A stretch of 64,000 nucleotides of DNA from assembly GCA_002189035.1 (NCBI GenBank), contig NEEC01000002.1, forward strand, positions 5,107,001-5,171,000, written 5' to 3'. The notes beneath the pieces are model-generated. The model did no database searches and was not told where the DNA came from. It saw nothing but the letters and a program-made list of their open reading frames with translations. The stretch comes from Utricularia gibba (lineage: Eukaryota > Streptophyta > Magnoliopsida > Lamiales > Lentibulariaceae). The position numbers and the translations under genes were made by a program. Below are positions 34,217 to 45,359 of the stretch, one piece after another (the first letter of the stretch is position 1; each line of letters opens with the position of its first letter).

Positions 34217-36880
34217 ATGTCTGATATTTCAAAACTAGAATTAGAATAGAAGGAAAAGAAAAGAAAGAATAAAGAAAGATCATACATATAATCATGACTA
34301 ATCAAAAAGCGACATATGTTTTAATTAGCTCATGATAACATAGATAAAACATACAACACGGCCAATCAGAGAGCGCCACATGTTTTAATATGGTGTTTAC
34401 ATGTGTTTCATGCAGACTAAGAAAATGTCGTGTGTTTTGATTGTGGTGACATGTATCTCGATTAGAGGAATTATAGATAAGCATGACTAACATTATAAAG
34501 GGAGCATAGATGAAAGGAAAAACATTTTGAAAGGAGGAAAACGTGGGGGATCTACTTATAGGGATATCATTAAGAAAGTTTACACTGTTGTGAAGTTTGG
34601 TTTGCTAAGAACTGTGTATCGATTCAAAATCACGAGATTTCTCAAGCTTATAGCATAGACGTTTATGAAGGGTTTGACTTTGGAAAGAATTGGTTTGGAC
34701 AAAGGTAAGCGGGATGACGGGTTCTGAATTTATGTGCTATGTTCTACGTAAAAATCTGTGCTTTTATGTGTTTCATGACTTTTATGCGCTAATTGGCTAT
34801 GATTCATAAGGTATGCTTAACTTCAAATTTCTTTATTCTTTGTTTATATTTCAAAAAAGAATTTATTGGTTTGGAGATGAGAGCAAGATGTTATAGATTT
34901 GTCTTTTAAAACCTTTTAAATTTGCCAAGCCCAAGAAACTAGTTTTTGAATCTAATCTCTTGATTTTGTAACTTTCTATTAGGTGCTTGAATTTCTGTTA
35001 TTTCTATTAATGAATAAAGCTTTTCTCCCTACCTTTCAAATGATTTTTATTTAGTAATTTTAAATCAAGAAAAGTTAATGAAATATGACATGGTGTTCTT
35101 GTGTATTGTGATGTGTTATGAGATTGAGTTATAGTATTTTGTAGTACAAAACTTATGGAGAACTGTTGATGCACAATCCTATATGCCAAGTATGCTTGAG
35201 GCAACTCCTTATGGAGTTTTAGCCACCAAACGATATGAGATTGAGGAATGCAAACTTGTGGATTTTGATGCGTGTCGTTTCCATAACAAATTTTAATATT
35301 TTTAAACTCATAAAACACAAAAGCGTAGTACGAGTGTCGAACATAGGGAGTTGTTTTTGAGTGAAAGGTGAGGTACACTGAATACAACTGTCATGATTTG
35401 TAAACAGTTTTGAAAGTAAAAGGTGCGAGAAACATTGGTGATGAAGCTTGAGTAAAGGAATAAGAGGGGTTTTGAACAAACAACAAAAATAAACGTAAGC
35501 GATGAATCTTAAATAAAGTAAATGTTTCTAGGATTGGAATGCTGTCCAACTATGTTCGTTGCGTCTTCACTCTTCTCTGGTCTTCTTGAGTACTCAGTTA
35601 TAGGAGTAAGGAACTGTCTACCCTCCCTTACACTCTCTTACAAGAAGGCACGAGAATAGCCCGATGTATCTCCTCCTTGGACAAACGTGAGAATAAGAGG
35701 TCCTGCCAGCGTACCCTCACGGCCGAATTGCACGCGTGTGCCCGAGTGTTGCCAATGACCCAATGAGTCCAGATACGAGGTCACTACCTATCCATTGATC
35801 CTGAGGTACGGCCATAGACAAAACGTAGTCTTCCTCCTAGCAAAAGGGCATGAGTTGGTGCTTTCCACCTTGCTCCTCTCAAAAACTCGTGGGTAATGAT
35901 CAGCTAACCATGCATCTTGAATAAGAGGACTGTTACAGAAAGACTGCAACATAGTCGCGCGAAGACATATGAAACCTGTTCAGATTCAAAGAAGAGATGA
36001 AGATAAGCTAACGAAACATAGATCTGTGGGTTTTCCAACCCAGAAACGGAATTTTCTAGCCGCGAACGGCCATACAAACTAAAGGAAACAAAAACAAAGT
36101 TCTAGAGAAAAGCTAGAGGAAAATCCTCTAGAGAGAGAAACAAAAGGAAAAAACTAAACTAACTACTACTTGTCCAGCGTCTGAACAGAACTAAACTTCA
36201 ATGAGAGTCTGAGATTTCGTGTCCCCTTGGTTCTGTTGAACTTGGGATGACTTGCAAGCAACGTTTGCTCTAACACTAGTACTCTAATGATGTCGCCTGT
36301 CAGAGACTCTCGTGTTCCGCATATCAAGGCTCATGATTAGGTGTCTGCAGTCTTTCGGAAATCAAGGGAATCTCAGCTCGGGAAAATCCAATTCGTCGCC
36401 ATCTGATGCCCTCTTTCTCTCACTTCCTACCACGTGTGCGCTTTCTAGAAAAACTGAATTAAAACTAGCAAAATTATTAGATAAAATACAAGATTTAGGA
36501 TAATTACCCTAAACTAAATAAAAACCTAAATCTCATATTATAGACTCCTAATTAGACATTCCTAATCACAATTAAGCATAAAAAAAACCTAAGAAATAAT
36601 AAGAAAATGACACTTAACAGAGTTGGGAAAGGGGGTGGCACTCCTTTATTGATTTCATGAGGCCAAAGACAAAAAAAATTTCTTGAACTTTCCCTCTAGG
36701 ATTGCTAGACTAAAGTTACTCAGATCAAGGGGGTGCAACCATTCAAATAATAGTCACATAGTTAATTGATTCATGATATGTCAAATGTTATTACTTATTA
36801 TTTTTCTAATGAGCCTTTATTTTTAATGGATACATGCTTGCTCTACATGACCTTCTTGATTTAATGAATTTCATTCAATG
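34217..36880. mobile_element. Unidentified insertion within the copia reverse transcriptase
   Basis: Copia similarity stops after KDN at about 34216 and is recognisable again from about 36880-36930 (LARLEMIKVILALA). The intervening DNA has no copia similarity. The left part has promoter-like sequence (CATTATAAAGGGAGCATAG near 34493), and the whole has no coding similarity. A family-C solo LTR sits inside it. The exact ends and a target-site duplication could not be settled, so the right border is approximate. Confidence 0.5.
35266..36619 (-). mobile_element. Solo LTR, family C copy 2 (near-perfect TSD GATTT/GAGTT)
   Basis: It begins TGATGCGTGTCGTTTCC and ends AAATGACACTTAACA, aligning end to end with 25343-26618. 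The 5-bp flanks are GATTT (35261-35265) and GAGTT (36620-36624), one mismatch, consistent with an aged duplication. Length is 1354 bp. The 126- and 86-codon minus-strand frames inside are LTR sequence. Confidence 0.85.
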
Positions 36881-37538
36881 CCTTGATCGCTAATTATTCT
36901 GAGAAACAAATGGAAAAGGCAGGATTTAGGTATTATCTTTAGCAAGGCTAGAAATGATTAAGGTAATTTTAGCATTAGCTACAACCCAACATTGATTGAT
37001 ATACCATCTTGATGTCAAAACAATCTTTCTGAATAGTCTTCTTGAAGAGGAGGTATACACTGTGAAACCATCTCATTTTGAAATTCTTGTGAAAATAGAA
37101 AAGACGATAAAATTAAAAAAGTTTTTATATGAACTCAATTACTCAAATAAGATCCTCAAGCTTGGAATGAAAGAATAAATAGATTTTTTGTGAAATTTGG
37201 ATGTACAAGAGCACATGGAGATTATTCATTGTATGGAAAACCAACGATCATAAGATACTATGATCTCTTGATTATTGCAAATATGAACATATGATTCAAG
37301 ATTTCAAAGGCATACTCATAAAAGAATTCAAGATGATTGATCTTGGAATGATGAATTTTTGTGTGTATCGAAATCATTCAAAAATCAGGGAAAGAAATCT
37401 TTATTTTTTAGAGAAAATATTGTATGGAGATGCTGCAAAAATTTGGAATGAAAGACTCCAAAATTCTAAAAACTCTAATACATCATAAAATATATTGAAA
37501 GGCTAATAATGAAGAAAAATATATTTATATTGCATTAT
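36881..37538 (+). pseudogene. Copia reverse transcriptase remnant, C-terminal half
   Basis: Recognisable motifs are LARLEMIKVILALATT, YHLDVKTIFLNSLLEEEVY (usual LDVKTAFLNG) and FKMIDLGMMNFCVYR (usual F.M.DLG...FLG). Near 37430 a shifted frame reads LQKFGMKDSK (usual LLKKFGM..CK). Several frameshifts and stops are present. The frame is cut at 37538 by the second Ty3 element. Confidence 0.78.
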
Positions 37539-37878
37539 TGTTATAAACCTTTGATGAAGTTGACCCTTGAGCTCGACTCAACGGCCACCTATACACGAAA
37601 TCCTCTGTGGTCAATTACCTGAATGCAATCTTCTTTTTGTTACCTATCGTGATATATATGAACAAGATTAATACAAAAGTTGTTTTTTATTTTAAAAGCT
37701 GTCTAGTACACATGGGATGTTTCATATATATTCATCCCATATACAAGTTGGACCTCACTCAAGCTAAAAACTAAATAGATACTTCTTCACTTCACTCCTA
37801 CCCTAGCATTCCTAGCTTCTAAGAGTTGATCTACTAGCATAGCATATAGAATCCTTGTTGGTAGTGAGGTTCCTCACA
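37539..37878 (-). repeat. 3' LTR of the chromovirus-like element, about 340 bp
   Basis: It runs from TGTTATAAACC to GAGGTTCCTCACA. The segment 37620-37878 aligns with about 43010-43296 (for example CATAGCATATAGAATCCTTG in both). The left 80 bp has no clear match in the other copy, so the inner border of the right LTR is uncertain. Confidence 0.75.
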
Positions 37879-38273
37879 TCCCACCTCGCTTCCGCTAATT
37901 CTTCCCACTTAGAAGAAAACTTTGGGAAGTAATCCTTCATTACATGCAATTCCTTTGAAGTGGCATTTACAGGGGAAAGTCATTTCCAATGCACCAATAT
38001 CTCCTAGAATAGAACAACTTCCTCTTTCATTTTGATCTCCAAAAGAGGATCGGTCTGCTTCGGATTGCTTTCGTGACATCTCTTCAAGGATCCTACATTA
38101 AAAACAGAATAAATATGCATACTTGAGGATAAATTCAATTTGTAAGCTAAGTGTTTGACCTTCTTGAGAATTTTATAAGGTCCACAAAATTTTTTTAGAT
38201 AGCTAGACTCCGACAGCCATCTTCCTCTTGTAAGTGAGAGGTAGTTTCAACCACACTCACTCACCTACCTGGA
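37879..38273 (-). pseudogene. Chromovirus integrase tail with chromodomain-like segment
   Basis: On the minus strand the reading resumes after the nested LTR with VGE-VWLKL (usual VGDWVWLKL) and passes a GPF-type segment. Near 38030-37890 it shows ILVHWK-LSPVNATSKEL followed by VMKDYFPKFSSK, the pattern of a retroelement chromodomain (VxW ... ATWE ... FPxF). Stops are frequent. Confidence 0.65.
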
Positions 38274-40359
38274 TGTAACGATTCTCAATGACACCCTAGT
38301 CAGGAGGACCATCACCATGCGTGCTTGTAGTGTGATTGCACAGCACACTCCGCCTGGAAGGCATCCCGTGCTGCACATCCTGCGTGCACCCCTAGTACAG
38401 CCTTGCCTGCATGCGGTCTATGTTCTCGCCATGTCTATCCGCATGTGGGGTCCTGGGCATAGAGGTTAGCGCAGCATCAAAACACAATCTTTTATTCATA
38501 CTTAGCCAAAAAGGGTTGAGTCCAAACAAGTAGAGAAAGAGAGGAAAGAAGCAAATCATGTAAGGTTCACGTGACGCATCCCAAGTACTCCCTTGACCAT
38601 CATCGCTCAGCCGCCCCATCCTCGCCATCCACCATGCCTACCCATCCATGTTCTCATTCCCATACGTCCCTACAAGACCTGTAAGGGGTTTGTCTCGTAC
38701 TATACATGGCCTTGACCATATAAACATATAGAGAAGAAGAAACAGTAATCCATATGACATCCCTTGACCCTTGATCGACTGGAAGGCCTTCCCTTAATTG
38801 ATCTTTCGATCCCTTGATTGGCTGATGCCCCTTGATTGAACCCTAAGATTCCCTTGATTGAACCCGAAGGTTCCCTTGATTGAACTCGAAGGTTCCCTTG
38901 AATGACATGAATCTCGCACAAGCGCGTTGCCTTTGGGTTGGGGTGGCCATCTCCCCTTCCCTCCCCTTGATTGGCATTGGTCATACATTCCTTGACTCAC
39001 TATACCATTGATCTATGCCCTTGACATAATAGAACACCCATGTTAGTCTCTAAAACCGTATGGACTATCCCTTATCGGATCAAAGCGCCTTCTCCCCTTA
39101 TTCCTCTAGCAGTCCACCTAGCCTTTCGCCGCCTTGACTCCTTCAGCCTTGCATCTTTGTGGTGTGGGAGAGTGGGGGGAGGAAGGAGGGCTTCGACCCT
39201 TCCCCTTATATAGAGGTTAGCCTCTCCTTATGGATATTTCCATATCTCTAAGATTCGATCCCCTTGATTTTAGGAAACTTCCTCCTTTGACCATATCTTC
39301 CATATCTTGTGAGATTTGATTCTCCCTTGAGTTAGGAAACTTCCCTTGACCATGTCCTTGCCATATCTCGCCATATCTTACCATATTCGTGCACCCGCGC
39401 GCACTATCCCTTGCGCGAGCTAGCCTTGATGCTTGCTGACTTCTACCCCTGACAGCCTCTACATGTGATGCTTCCCTGCTCTCCCATTAACCTCTATGCA
39501 AGCCTTCTTGCATCTCCATCTAGGCTTTATGCACACTGCATGCGCGCTAACCTCCATGCATGTCCGCTAGACTCTATCACACTTGCTGTTCGCACACTAC
39601 CTTATTCGCCATGCTGCGTGTACGATGTCTTGCCCGTGTGCTGTGGGTACCATGTCCCTGCTTACCATCGCTACTCACGTGATGTCATGCACGCACATTT
39701 CCTTGTTCGCCAGCACTACTCGCATGATGTCTCGCCATCACACTACCCATACATGTCCATGCTCGCCATGACGTCTCGCCCTTGTGCTGCTCATGCATGT
39801 CCCTGCTCGCCATGCTGCTCGTATGATGTCTCGCTTGTGTGCTGTGCATACCATGTCCCTGCTCGCCATCGCTACTCACATGATGTCTTGCCCGTGCATG
39901 TCCTTGTTTGCCAGCACTGGTCGCATGATGTCTCGCCATCACGCTGCCCATACATGTCCATGCTTGCCATGATGTCTTGCCATCATGCTGCCCATGCATG
40001 TCCCTTCTCGCCAGTGCTACTCGCATGATGTCTCGCCATCGCATCATCCATGTATGTCCCTGTTCACTAGTGCTACTCGCATGATGTTTCACCATCACGC
40101 TGCTCATGCATGTCCCTGCTCGCCAATGCTACTTGCATGATGTCTCACCCATGCGCTGCCTATGCACGTCCCGTGCCATCCTCTCCCACTAGTGCTACTC
40201 ACGTAAGGCTCTTTTCACGCACCGCCATGCCAACCTTCCTCGCCAGTGCTATTCGCACGTTGGTTTGTGCTGTCCACGCTTGTCTATTCAGCTTGGCATG
40301 CTATCCACCAGGCCCGCTCACCATCTTCCATTCTTATCATACTTTTCCGGATCGTCACA
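38274..40359. mobile_element. Solo LTR, family D, 2.1 kb, GC-rich (TSD CCTGGA)
   Basis: It starts TGTAACGATTC and ends GGATCGTCACA (termini inverted), with perfect 6-bp duplications CCTGGA at 38268-38273 and 40360-40365. It splits the integrase of the chromovirus-like element between its LEFQ and VGE segments. Base composition is much more GC-rich than the surroundings. It contains a short tandem repeat of about 26 bp (CCCTTGATTGAACCCGAAGG, about 38785-38905) and a longer minisatellite (39590-40210). A TATATAGAGG box near 39215 suggests plus orientation, but this is not settled. Confidence 0.78.
39590..40210. repeat. Minisatellite with alternating 44- and 56-bp spacing
   Basis: CATGTCC-type motifs recur at about 39752, 39796, 39852, 39897, 39953, 39997, 40052, 40108 and 40163, giving spacings near 44, 56, 45, 56, 44, 55, 56 and 55. 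Each unit includes CTCGCATGATGTCTCGCC or a close variant. The 187-codon frame 39465-40028 is open only because the repeat is stop-poor. Confidence 0.8.
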
Positions 40360-40369
40360 CCTGGAACTC

Positions 40370-40950
40370 TAAGGCATGGTGATGACTGTCATAATACGAT
40401 TTCATCAGTTGTTGATTGTGATTTAACATGTCCTTGAGGAGCTTGAGAGTTTCCTCCCATGTTTTTAACTCTAAGTCCACTATAGAAATACTAGAACATC
40501 CTCTATCATATGGAATCATTCTTGAAATGAGACGTCCATACACCACCTCAAATGAGGTCATTCTAATACTATTTTAGAAGCTCATATTAGAAGCATATTT
40601 ATCCCATGAGAGCCAATCTGCCCATTTGGTTGGCTTCTCACTCATGAAACACCGGAGGTAAGTTTCTCACACCTTGTTGACGATCTCAATTTGGCCATCG
40701 CTTTACGGGTGATAGGTGGTACAATAATATAACTGAGTGCCTAGTAAGCTCATCAACTCCTCCTAAAAATTACCAGTAAAAATGCAATCTCTATCACTTA
40801 CAATAAATCCAGGCAAACCATGAAGCTTCAAGATCTTTTCAAAAAAATATTTGGCAACTGTAGTATTACTAAAAAGGTGAGATAAAGCTATAAAATGTAC
40901 ATATTTCGACAATTGGTCAACCACCATCATAATACCTGTCTTTTATTAGA
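40370..40950 (-). pseudogene. Chromovirus-like integrase core remnant
   Basis: On the minus strand the reading includes an MVVDQLSKYVHFIAL segment (usual VVDRLTKYAHF), a SDRDC region (usual SDRD, first catalytic Asp after the finger), a TYHP remnant, and TSFEVVYGRLISRMIPY (usual TPFEVVYGR..P). It ends HALEFQ at the nested LTR border. Stops interrupt it several times. Confidence 0.72.
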
Positions 40951-41199
40951 ACATAACCCCTTGACATTATTAGGTTTAGGCCACTCAGCTATAGCCAAGA
41001 ATTTTTAAGGGTCAACTTTCACTTCCCCTCATCCAATTAAATGGTCTAAATAACACATTTTAGGCTCCCTAACTAAGTATGTTGAGAGTTTCACATATAA
41101 TTGATAAGTTTCTAACAACTTAAAAATAACATTTAAGTGTTGTATATGCTTTGCAAGAGATGTAATAAAGATTAAAATATCATCAAAGAAGACTATAAA

Positions 41200-43060
41200 A
41201 AATTTCCATAAATATAGTCGGAAGACATTATAGTAGCAGGCACATTCGTTAAGCCGAACGGCATTACCAAAAACTTATAGTGCCATTATGGGTTTGGAAG
41301 GCGGTCTTGGGAATATTTGATTCCCTCATTCTAATCTAATGATATCCCAAGCATAGATCTAACTTCGTAAAAATCTTAAACCATTTAATTCAGATTATAG
41401 CTCTTCCACAATAGGAATGGGGTACTTCACTTTCATAGTAGTGGCATTCAAACCTCTATAATCAATACACAAATGCCAGCCCCCATCATGTTTCGGGATC
41501 AGTAAGATAGGGGCAGCAAATTGTGAAGAACTTTCACATATCCATCCTAATGATAATAATTCAAAACATTGATTTTCAATCTCCATTTTCTATGTGTGAG
41601 GATACTCGTATGGTCGCCTCAACACTGTCGATGATCCTTAAAGTAAATAGATCGCATGATCACAACTATCAATGGGCGATAGGCTAGTTGGTGCTTGGAA
41701 AATATGACAGAAAACATTAGCTAGTTGTGAAAGAGTGAGAGTAATATTAAGTTTGAGCACAAGGTTAGTGTGCTATAACTATAACAACTTATGAGAGTTG
41801 TATTACTCATGAACCACAAAAGTGCGATTGCCCACATCAAAGTTAACCCATCTCTTACCAAAATTGAACTTGATCGTCCCCAAGGATTGCAATAAATTCG
41901 TACCCAGAACCCCTCATAACCTAATTCATTCAACAGGTAAATATCCATTGAGAAACACTGTCCTTTGATCTCCAAAGGACATTGAGCAGAAGGCCAACAC
42001 AGCTTGTACCCTCACGATTGGTGACAGTAACATGAACCCCTTTAACTGGAATGACTTACAAATGAAGCTAGTAAGTGAGGTAGGCATGCAAGAATGTATG
42101 AGAGCTACCGGTATCAACCAACAAGATCAAGGATGTTCCATGCATCGTAACTCAGATTTTCATTATAGAGTTAGAGGATGTTCCCGTAGCCACTAACAAT
42201 GGCAATTCCGAATTATCCGCACAAGTGGAGCATTCAGAATCACTATCACTATCACTATCATTCAGGTGTGGAGAGTCAACTATAGTCAAGTGCTACATAT
42301 TCAACATTATGACTAAGAGGAGGAAAACAGTCCTTCTAAGGCTGCAACAAAGCAGTATTCTTAGAGAAAATGCAAGCCTTCCTCATCATCATCTTGACAA
42401 TAGTCAGTTTAGTCAATAGAACAGGGCCTCTTAAGGAATCAAGTAAACCTTTAAGAGAAGTTTCCAACTTAGAATCCAAGATGATCACTCTTAGGGTAAG
42501 ATTCAGAAAACTTTCATTATAAGCTCACAAGTCCTTATCCATGTGCAACTCCAACAGTTCTGCTATAGCTGAATTGACAACATTATTGGAGAATGGATCA
42601 CAATAGTCTCCCTTAACCAACTATCAATATAGATCCCGATGGCCACGTGAAAATTTCATGAATCATGATTGAACTACTCCCTCCAAGCTAGTGGCCACAA
42701 TTTGAAGCTTCTCCTCCACAATATTGATGAGATGACAAGCAAAGAAGTAATCCATTGTGTTGACCCAGTGTACCAGGTCTGATGTTCCATCAAGTTTAGG
42801 CACATCCGAGTGTGCCGGTTTAATTAATTTTTGAGAGGAGATGGAAGGTTGTCACATGAGTAAGTTTCCATAAAACGCAGGTCTACGAAAGAACTAGCTT
42901 GAGGTTGCTCTCCCATTAGCCTTGAGGGATCAAATGGATCCATGTGGTCCATGCGCTGGGATAGCGATTGAACACTTTGCTTGAAATCCACAATAGATTT
43001 GATTAGGGGCCTGAACGTAGCCTTCTTCCTATTATCTATCATGTAGATATAAACAAGACC
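41200..43060 (-). pseudogene. Chromovirus-like gag, protease and RT remnants
   Basis: The RT start is clear in 41586-41395: SSQFAAPILLIPKHDGGWHL followed by CIDYRGLNATTMKVKYPIP (usual SPFASPVLLVKKKDGSWR, CVDYRALN). Upstream, 42117-41926 fits the region after a retropepsin. At about 42800-42640 the minus strand reads a gag-like PKLDGTSDLVHWVNTMDYFF. The gag start near 43040 is uncertain. Confidence 0.7.
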
Positions 43061-43296
43061 AATTGATTCCAAAGGTGTCCACGTACATATTGGATGTTCT
43101 ACATATACTCATCTCATACAAAATTTGGGCCTCACTCAAGCCAAAAGCTACCACCCAAAAGGATATAAACTAAAATAGAAACTAACAACTGAACAAATAT
43201 TACTTAACTTCACTCCCACCTTGACATTTCTAGTTCCTACGAGTTGATCTCCTTGCATAGCATATAGAATCCTTGTTGGTAATGAGATTCCTCACA
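42950..43296 (-). repeat. 5' LTR of the chromovirus-like element
   Basis: Its right end (GATTCCTCACA, 43296) and at least 43010-43296 match the 3' LTR. The inner end is placed by length only and may lie anywhere from about 42940 to 43020. Confidence 0.65.
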
Positions 43297-43921
43297 ATTA
43301 TACAGAAGTATTATGGAAAAATTGATTTATTTGTCACATACCAGACCTAACTTAAACTACACAATAAACATGCTAGGCTGGTATATGAAGCAATCATAGA
43401 TCTCACACATGATTGTTGCAAAAAGATCACTTAATTATTTTAAATACTTTGGATGTTGATCTATTCTATCCCTATGCATACAGGATCAAAGAAGTTACCA
43501 TCAAGTGCTATTCAGACTAATTGTGCAATGGAAGAAGATTGTAAAAGCATGTTTGGATAAATGAGTGTTATGTTACTTGGTTCACAAAAAAATTAAACAA
43601 TAGTAGTGCAATCTACTGTAGAAGCAAAATACATCTCTACATCTCAAGCTGCAAATTTTTGCATATGGTTAAGACAGATTCTTAAAGATTTGGATTTCAG
43701 TCATGTATGTCCTATAGATCTACTAATTGGAAACAATGGTACAATTTCTATTGCAAAGGATCCTACTCATTTTGGAAAGGCCAAGCATATTCAAGTAAGG
43801 TATCATGCTTTGAGAGAATTTGTAAAAATAGGACAAATTAATGTGAAGTATGTGGAATCAAGGTTTCAATTAGCAAACCCACTCACTAAAGTGACAAACT
43901 TCAATTTTAGTATTTTAGAAG
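43297..43921 (+). pseudogene. Copia RNase H region
   Basis: The reading resumes after the second Ty3 element with YRSIMEKLIYLSHTRPNLNY (usual YRSLVGSLLYL..TRPDI.YAV). The RNase H part 43606-43921 shows STVEAKYISTSQAA (usual STAEAEYIA), LLIGNNGTISIAKDP and KHIQVRYHALREFV, then VKYVESRFQLANPLTKV. It is cut at 43921 by a family-A solo LTR. Confidence 0.85.
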
Positions 43922-45291
43922 TGATAAACAAAAATTCCTAATATCGTTGCAATAAAAAGAAATCTGTATCAAATAAATTTATCATCCCTAATCTACACAA
44001 AATACAAATTTAGAAAACTTGTATAGTAGATATCGGGGTCGATCACGAAGAGCTTGTGCTTGCTAAGTGTTTTAATAGATGCATAATTCGGGACAACAGT
44101 AAGTCTTAGTCTAAGCTCGGAGCAACAGTAGTAAACAAGTTCGGTAAACAAGATCAAGTTTAAATGCGAAACGTAACAAGTACTAGTTCTAACTCGGAAT
44201 AATACGAAGATGCCTTAAGGGTCTGCAGGTGGTGTGGTGCTAAAATGTCTAACTTAAATTACCTTGTCCCTACACTCACAACTTCAAATAACCTAAGTCT
44301 AACCAGGTCATTTGTAATATTTTTGGCTAAGCTAGTTTCCAATATCATCACCAACATTGCAATTAGGTCTACCCGCATGCAAAGTGTATAGAACTAGGTC
44401 TACCCGGTTCTACTGGTTCTACCCCGAACTAACACCTATTGCGCCCGTCTTGATTTGTTGATCTACCTCTAAACCAAGCTTTTTAATCGTGAAGTTACTT
44501 GTTCCCCTTCTTAGGTCTACCCATGGAATGATAGAAATAAGAACTAAGAAACAATGATGAATTTTATTAAGAATCCTAGACCTACACCACCATGCTTCAT
44601 CTTAAGACATCCCTAGGATTCTAGCTACTCATACTTTAGAAGTTAAGCATGATGGCATTAACATAAAACAACGAAAATGTCAAGAACATTGTGAAAGAGT
44701 TGCTTGTAGAAACTGAAAACATCAACAAACTAAAATAAAGCAATAAGAGTTCAGTTTTCCATCTGCTATTGTTTCTTGGCCGGAACAGTAGCGCTGGACT
44801 GGATTCTGATGCTGTTCTTGAGGGTGAAGTCCTTCTTCTTCCCCCTGGTTTTTGTTCTTCGTATTGGAGTTGGAGGTTGGGGGAGAAACCCCCTCGTCCC
44901 CCGTTGGAGGTTGCTGAATGTTGGAGGGAAAAATCCCCCCCGTGTGTGTTCTGAAAATTCTGGGTTGAATCCCTCCTTTTTGCGACTCTCTCTCCTCCTC
45001 CTCATTCTCTTACCTCTCACTGTCCAAGTCAATTACATTCTCTAACAAATCTGCTGCTCCTGGTCCTAACTTGTAGACTACCACCATGGCATGCACGAAA
45101 TCCAGATTTTTTTCTTGACTTTCGGGTTGTTGCTAGACTCCAAAATCGGGTTAGACATGGGGTGGGTCACCAAAAATCATATTTTTTTTCTAATCAAATA
45201 AAAATACTTAAAACTATAAATTAACACTTAAATATAATTAAAAATTTATGATTTTTCATATCTTAAAACATGAAAATTTGTATGCTATTAA
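43922..45291 (-). mobile_element. Solo LTR, family A copy, at the copia 3' end (TSD AGAAG)
   Basis: On the plus strand it runs from TGATAAACAAAAATTCC to GTATGCTATTA, with perfect AGAAG duplications at 43917-43921 and 45292-45296. It aligns with 22342-23698 along its length. The last base pair differs from the family TTATCA end by a C-to-T change. Length is 1370 bp. Confidence 0.9.
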
Positions 45292-45359
45292 GAAGGAAAC
45301 ACCAGATAGTTGAGACATCACAATGTCAAAGACTCACCACACTTGAATCTGGGGGGAAG

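Larger units (their letters stand above)
37539..43296 (-). mobile_element. Chromovirus-like Ty3/gypsy element nested in the copia (TSD ATTAT)
   Basis: Direct repeats lie at both ends (37539-37878 and up to 43296). Plus-strand termini are TGTTATAAACC and GATTCCTCACA, with perfect ATTAT duplications at 37534-37538 and 43297-43301. Minus-strand remnants in order are gag (about 43040-42600), protease (about 42120-41880), RT (from 41586), integrase (about 40950-40370), and after the nested LTR an integrase tail and chromodomain-like segment (about 38270-37880). Integrase with a following chromodomain is characteristic of chromoviruses. The copia reading resumes on the right side. The element is heavily decayed. 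Confidence 0.85.

Noticed and set aside
36662-36672. AAGACAA as the right target duplication of the unidentified insertion at 34217
   Set aside because: It would be 7 bp long, the element would not end in CA, and copia similarity does not resume directly after it.
39465-40028. 187-codon plus-strand frame rich in His, Cys, Ser and Met
   Set aside because: It lies in the minisatellite and repeats with its period; a stop-poor repeat explains the open frame.
39590-40210. Possible CRISPR-like array
   Set aside because: Units are contiguous diverged minisatellite copies without unique spacers, and the DNA is plant nuclear.
44766-45045. Overlapping frames of 61-89 codons on both strands
   Set aside because: They are LTR sequence of family A, recurring at 23055-23486, 31974-32207 and 59869-60307.
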